Shown here piece after piece: positions 5,442 to 6,875 of a stretch of DNA of 6,875 bases. The translations under genes were made by a program, and so were the position numbers. Numbering within the stretch: the stretch's first letter is position 1; the number at the start of each line of letters is the position of its first letter. The notes beneath the pieces are model-generated. The model saw nothing but the letters and a program-made list of their open reading frames with translations, was not told where the DNA came from and ran no database searches. The DNA comes from Bacteroidota bacterium (GTDB lineage Bacteria; Bacteroidota; Bacteroidia; Chitinophagales; Saprospiraceae): contig QQUB01000065.1 in assembly GCA_008501835.1 (NCBI GenBank), positions 1-6,875 of the forward strand. Reading direction: 5' to 3'.

Positions 5442-5828
5442 TTGAATTCAAACGCTAAGTTACAAGAACAGAATCAATCTGTAGATGAATTGCACGATTT
5501 GATCATCGACAGTATCCATGACATCAAAGGTAAGGAGATCCTCAAACTGGATCTTCGCCAACTGGAAGAATCACCCACGGATTATTTCATTATTTGTGAA
5601 GGAACTTCAAACACCCAGGTAAAATCCATTGCAGATAATATTCAAAAAAGGTTAAAACTGGAAGCCAATATATTTCCGTCACATGTCGAAGGAACGCAAC
5701 GAGCCTCCTGGGTCTGTCTGGATTATTTTCATACGGTAATACATGTTTTTTATACAGAAACCAGAGGGTTTTACCAATTGGAAAATCTTTGGAGCGATGC
5801 CTCGTTCACGGAATATCAAGCCCTTTAA
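5442..5828 (+). CDS. rsfS: Ribosomal silencing factor RsfS (Iojap/YbeB family)
   Basis: 128 aa. RsfS binds uL14 on the large ribosomal subunit and blocks joining with the small subunit, lowering translation in starved or stationary cells. Family marks: DELHDLIIDSIHDIKGKEI (15-33), LDLRQLEESPTDYFIICEGT (36-55), TQVKSIADNI (58-67), HVEGTQRASWVCLDY (81-95), VIHVF (99-103) and the C-terminal YQLENLWSDA (111-120). The length is normal for the family. The start is a TTG at 5442: a TAG stands in frame two codons before it and the protein contains no internal Met, so no ATG start exists. It sits between divergent birA and co-directed ftsH, a layout common in Bacteroidota. The gap of 148 bases to ftsH and a TAnnTTTG box there leave open whether the two are co-transcribed. 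Confidence 0.95.
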   Translation: MNSNAKLQEQNQSVDELHDLIIDSIHDIKGKEILKLDLRQLEESPTDYFIICEGTSNTQVKSIADNIQKRLKLEANIFPSHVEGTQRASWVCLDYFHTVIHVFYTETRGFYQLENLWSDASFTEYQAL

Positions 5829-5862
5829 ACTGTTGTGTAGGGGCTTTTGTCCCGATTTTAAA

Positions 5863-5870
5863 TAGTTTTG
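5863..5870 (+). promoter_or_regulatory. Candidate -7 box for ftsH
   Basis: TAGTTTTG is an exact match to TAnnTTTG, 106 bases before the ftsH ATG. A TTTG exists at 5846-5849, but its 13-base spacing is too short for a normal -33 element. If real, it would give ftsH a leader of about 100 bases that contains the hairpin at 5893-5913. Confidence 0.33.
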
Positions 5871-5892
5871 CCGAAAAGTAACAACGAAAAGC

Positions 5893-5913
5893 CTTTAGAT
5901 ACGTTATCTAAGG
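5893..5913. repeat. 9-bp hairpin / near-palindrome in the ftsH leader
   Basis: CTTTAGATA (5893-5901) pairs with TATCTAAGG (5905-5913) around the loop CGT, with one G-U pair; the inner seven pairs are perfect. No T-run follows, so it is not a terminator. It could be an RNA structure in the ftsH leader or a DNA operator; nothing in the sequence decides. Confidence 0.45.
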
Positions 5914-5976
5914 AAAATAATAAAGATTTGATGCCTTCTCAAGCCAGGATGGCTGAAAGCATAGAAATAATTAGAA

Positions 5977-6875
5977 ATGGAGCAAAAGAATAGTAATAAT
6001 AACAACAATAATCAGCAACAGCCTCCTATGATGCCTAAATTCAGTTCTTACTGGATCTATGGAGCCATTGCCTTGATTTTGTTGATTATAAATTTTTACA
6101 GTGTATCAGAGAGCAGCAATGAGCAAATCTCTTTTAATCGTCTGGATAAGATGATTGCTGATAGGGCTGTGGAAAAAATTGTGGTTTCCGAAAACAAGAT
6201 CGGACAGATATACCTCACCAAAGAAAGCCTCGATAAACCGGAATATGACGATGCTGCTTCGAGTAAAATCGGCGGCCCAAGACCGCATTATTGGATTGAG
6301 ATCGGTGATAAGGAAACTTTTAACGGATTCCTTACCGAAGTTCAGGATGCAGAGGAAATCCCGCGGGAAGAGCGGATTTATCCTACCTATAAAAGTCAAC
6401 CCGGGTGGATCAGCACATTGCTGAGCTGGGTTATTCCCATTGGTTTGTTCATCATAATATGGTTGTTCATTATTCGTAGGGTAGGAGGTGCCGGAGGAGG
6501 TGCCGGGGCACAGATCTTCAATATAGGAAAATCCAAAGCCAAACTCTTCGATCAGAATACGAAGGTAAGTATCACCTTCCAGGATGTGGCAGGACTTGAA
6601 GAAGCGAAGGAAGAAGTAATGGAAGTGGTTGATTTCCTTAAAAATCCGAAAAAATATACAGCTCTCGGTGGAAAAATACCCAAAGGAGTTTTGTTGGTAG
6701 GCCCTCCGGGAACCGGTAAAACATTGCTGGCAAAAGCAGTTGCCGGCGAGGCTGATGTACCGTTTTTCTCTATCTCAGGTTCTGATTTCGTTGAGATGTT
6801 TGTAGGAGTTGGTGCCTCGCGTGTTCGTGACTTGTTCAAGCAGGCCCGTGAAAAAGCCCCTTGTATCGTATTTAT
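5977..6875 (+). CDS. ftsH: ATP-dependent zinc metalloprotease FtsH, N-terminal part
   Basis: 299 codons are seen; the gene continues past the window. FtsH is a hexameric inner-membrane AAA+ protease that extracts and degrades misfolded membrane proteins and short-lived regulators. Order of parts: a low-complexity Asn/Gln-rich start (NSNNNNNNQQQ, 5-15), first membrane helix about 25-41, periplasmic domain about 42-145, second helix about 148-166, a Gly-rich linker GGAGGGAGAQIFNIGKSKAK (170-189), then the AAA+ domain with FQDVAGLEEAKEE (201-213), Walker A GPPGTGKT (242-249) and the pore-loop segment FVEMFVGVGASRVRDLF (271-287). The window ends inside Walker B (CIVF, the DE still to come), so the zinc HExxH motif and protease domain are not visible. 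ATG 5977 is chosen because an in-frame TAA lies just upstream and the Asn-rich start is usual in the phylum; ATG 6028 is less likely. Confidence 0.97.
   Translation, partial: MEQKNSNNNNNNQQQPPMMPKFSSYWIYGAIALILLIINFYSVSESSNEQISFNRLDKMIADRAVEKIVVSENKIGQIYLTKESLDKPEYDDAASSKIGGPRPHYWIEIGDKETFNGFLTEVQDAEEIPREERIYPTYKSQPGWISTLLSWVIPIGLFIIIWLFIIRRVGGAGGGAGAQIFNIGKSKAKLFDQNTKVSITFQDVAGLEEAKEEVMEVVDFLKNPKKYTALGGKIPKGVLLVGPPGTGKTLLAKAVAGEADVPFFSISGSDFVEMFVGVGASRVRDLFKQAREKAPCIVF

Noticed and set aside
5838..5860. Intrinsic terminator after rsfS
   Set aside because: GGGG and TCCC could pair over six bases, but the stem is only three to four pairs and the following T-run is short, so it is too weak to call.
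6106..6399. Minus-strand frame (97 codons), plus-strand frame 6155-6424 and minus-strand frame 6552-6839
   Set aside because: All lie within the unmistakable ftsH coding region and are shadows.

Overview
The window looks like a chromosomal segment of a Bacteroidota bacterium. Three things point there: the gene order birA (divergent) / rsfS / ftsH, the Asn/Gln-rich start and Gly-rich linker of FtsH, and weak Shine-Dalgarno signals combined with A/T-rich leaders and several TAnnTTTG-like -7 boxes. I cannot name a genus. No CRISPR array, transposase, integrase, tRNA or rRNA gene was seen.

Left part (1-3268). The 5' end of a membrane acyltransferase-3 gene runs leftward out of the window. Across a 106-base divergent promoter region, three rightward genes follow with gaps of 3 and 23 bases, so they are probably one transcript: an AraC-type regulator with an N-terminal cupin domain, a glycosyltransferase of the DUF3524/GTDC1 family (the family of tRNA-queuosine mannosyltransferase), and an alpha/beta hydrolase with an intact Ser-Asp-His triad.

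Middle part (3269-4625). Here lies the most unusual structure of the window. Between the hydrolase and the convergent birA sit two decayed gene tails placed end to end: a copy of the birA 3' end on the minus strand (about 3427-3508), directly followed by a copy of the hydrolase 3' end on the plus strand (3509-3623). This order (hydrolase, birA tail, hydrolase tail, birA) is what a tandem duplication running from inside the hydrolase to inside birA would leave. The second copy of the spacer also holds an unrecognised secreted protein or putative lipoprotein gene (3757-4293) and a strong intrinsic terminator (4433-4471).

Right part (4626-6875). birA (minus strand) encodes a biotin-protein ligase without a DNA-binding domain. 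Divergent from it, 48 bases away, is rsfS (ribosomal silencing factor). Both seem to start at TTG. ftsH (AAA+ membrane protease) starts at 5977 and runs off the right edge just before its Walker B aspartate/glutamate. These are housekeeping genes in a layout common in the phylum. The leader of ftsH contains a near-perfect -7 box, a 9-bp hairpin and a doubtful small open frame.
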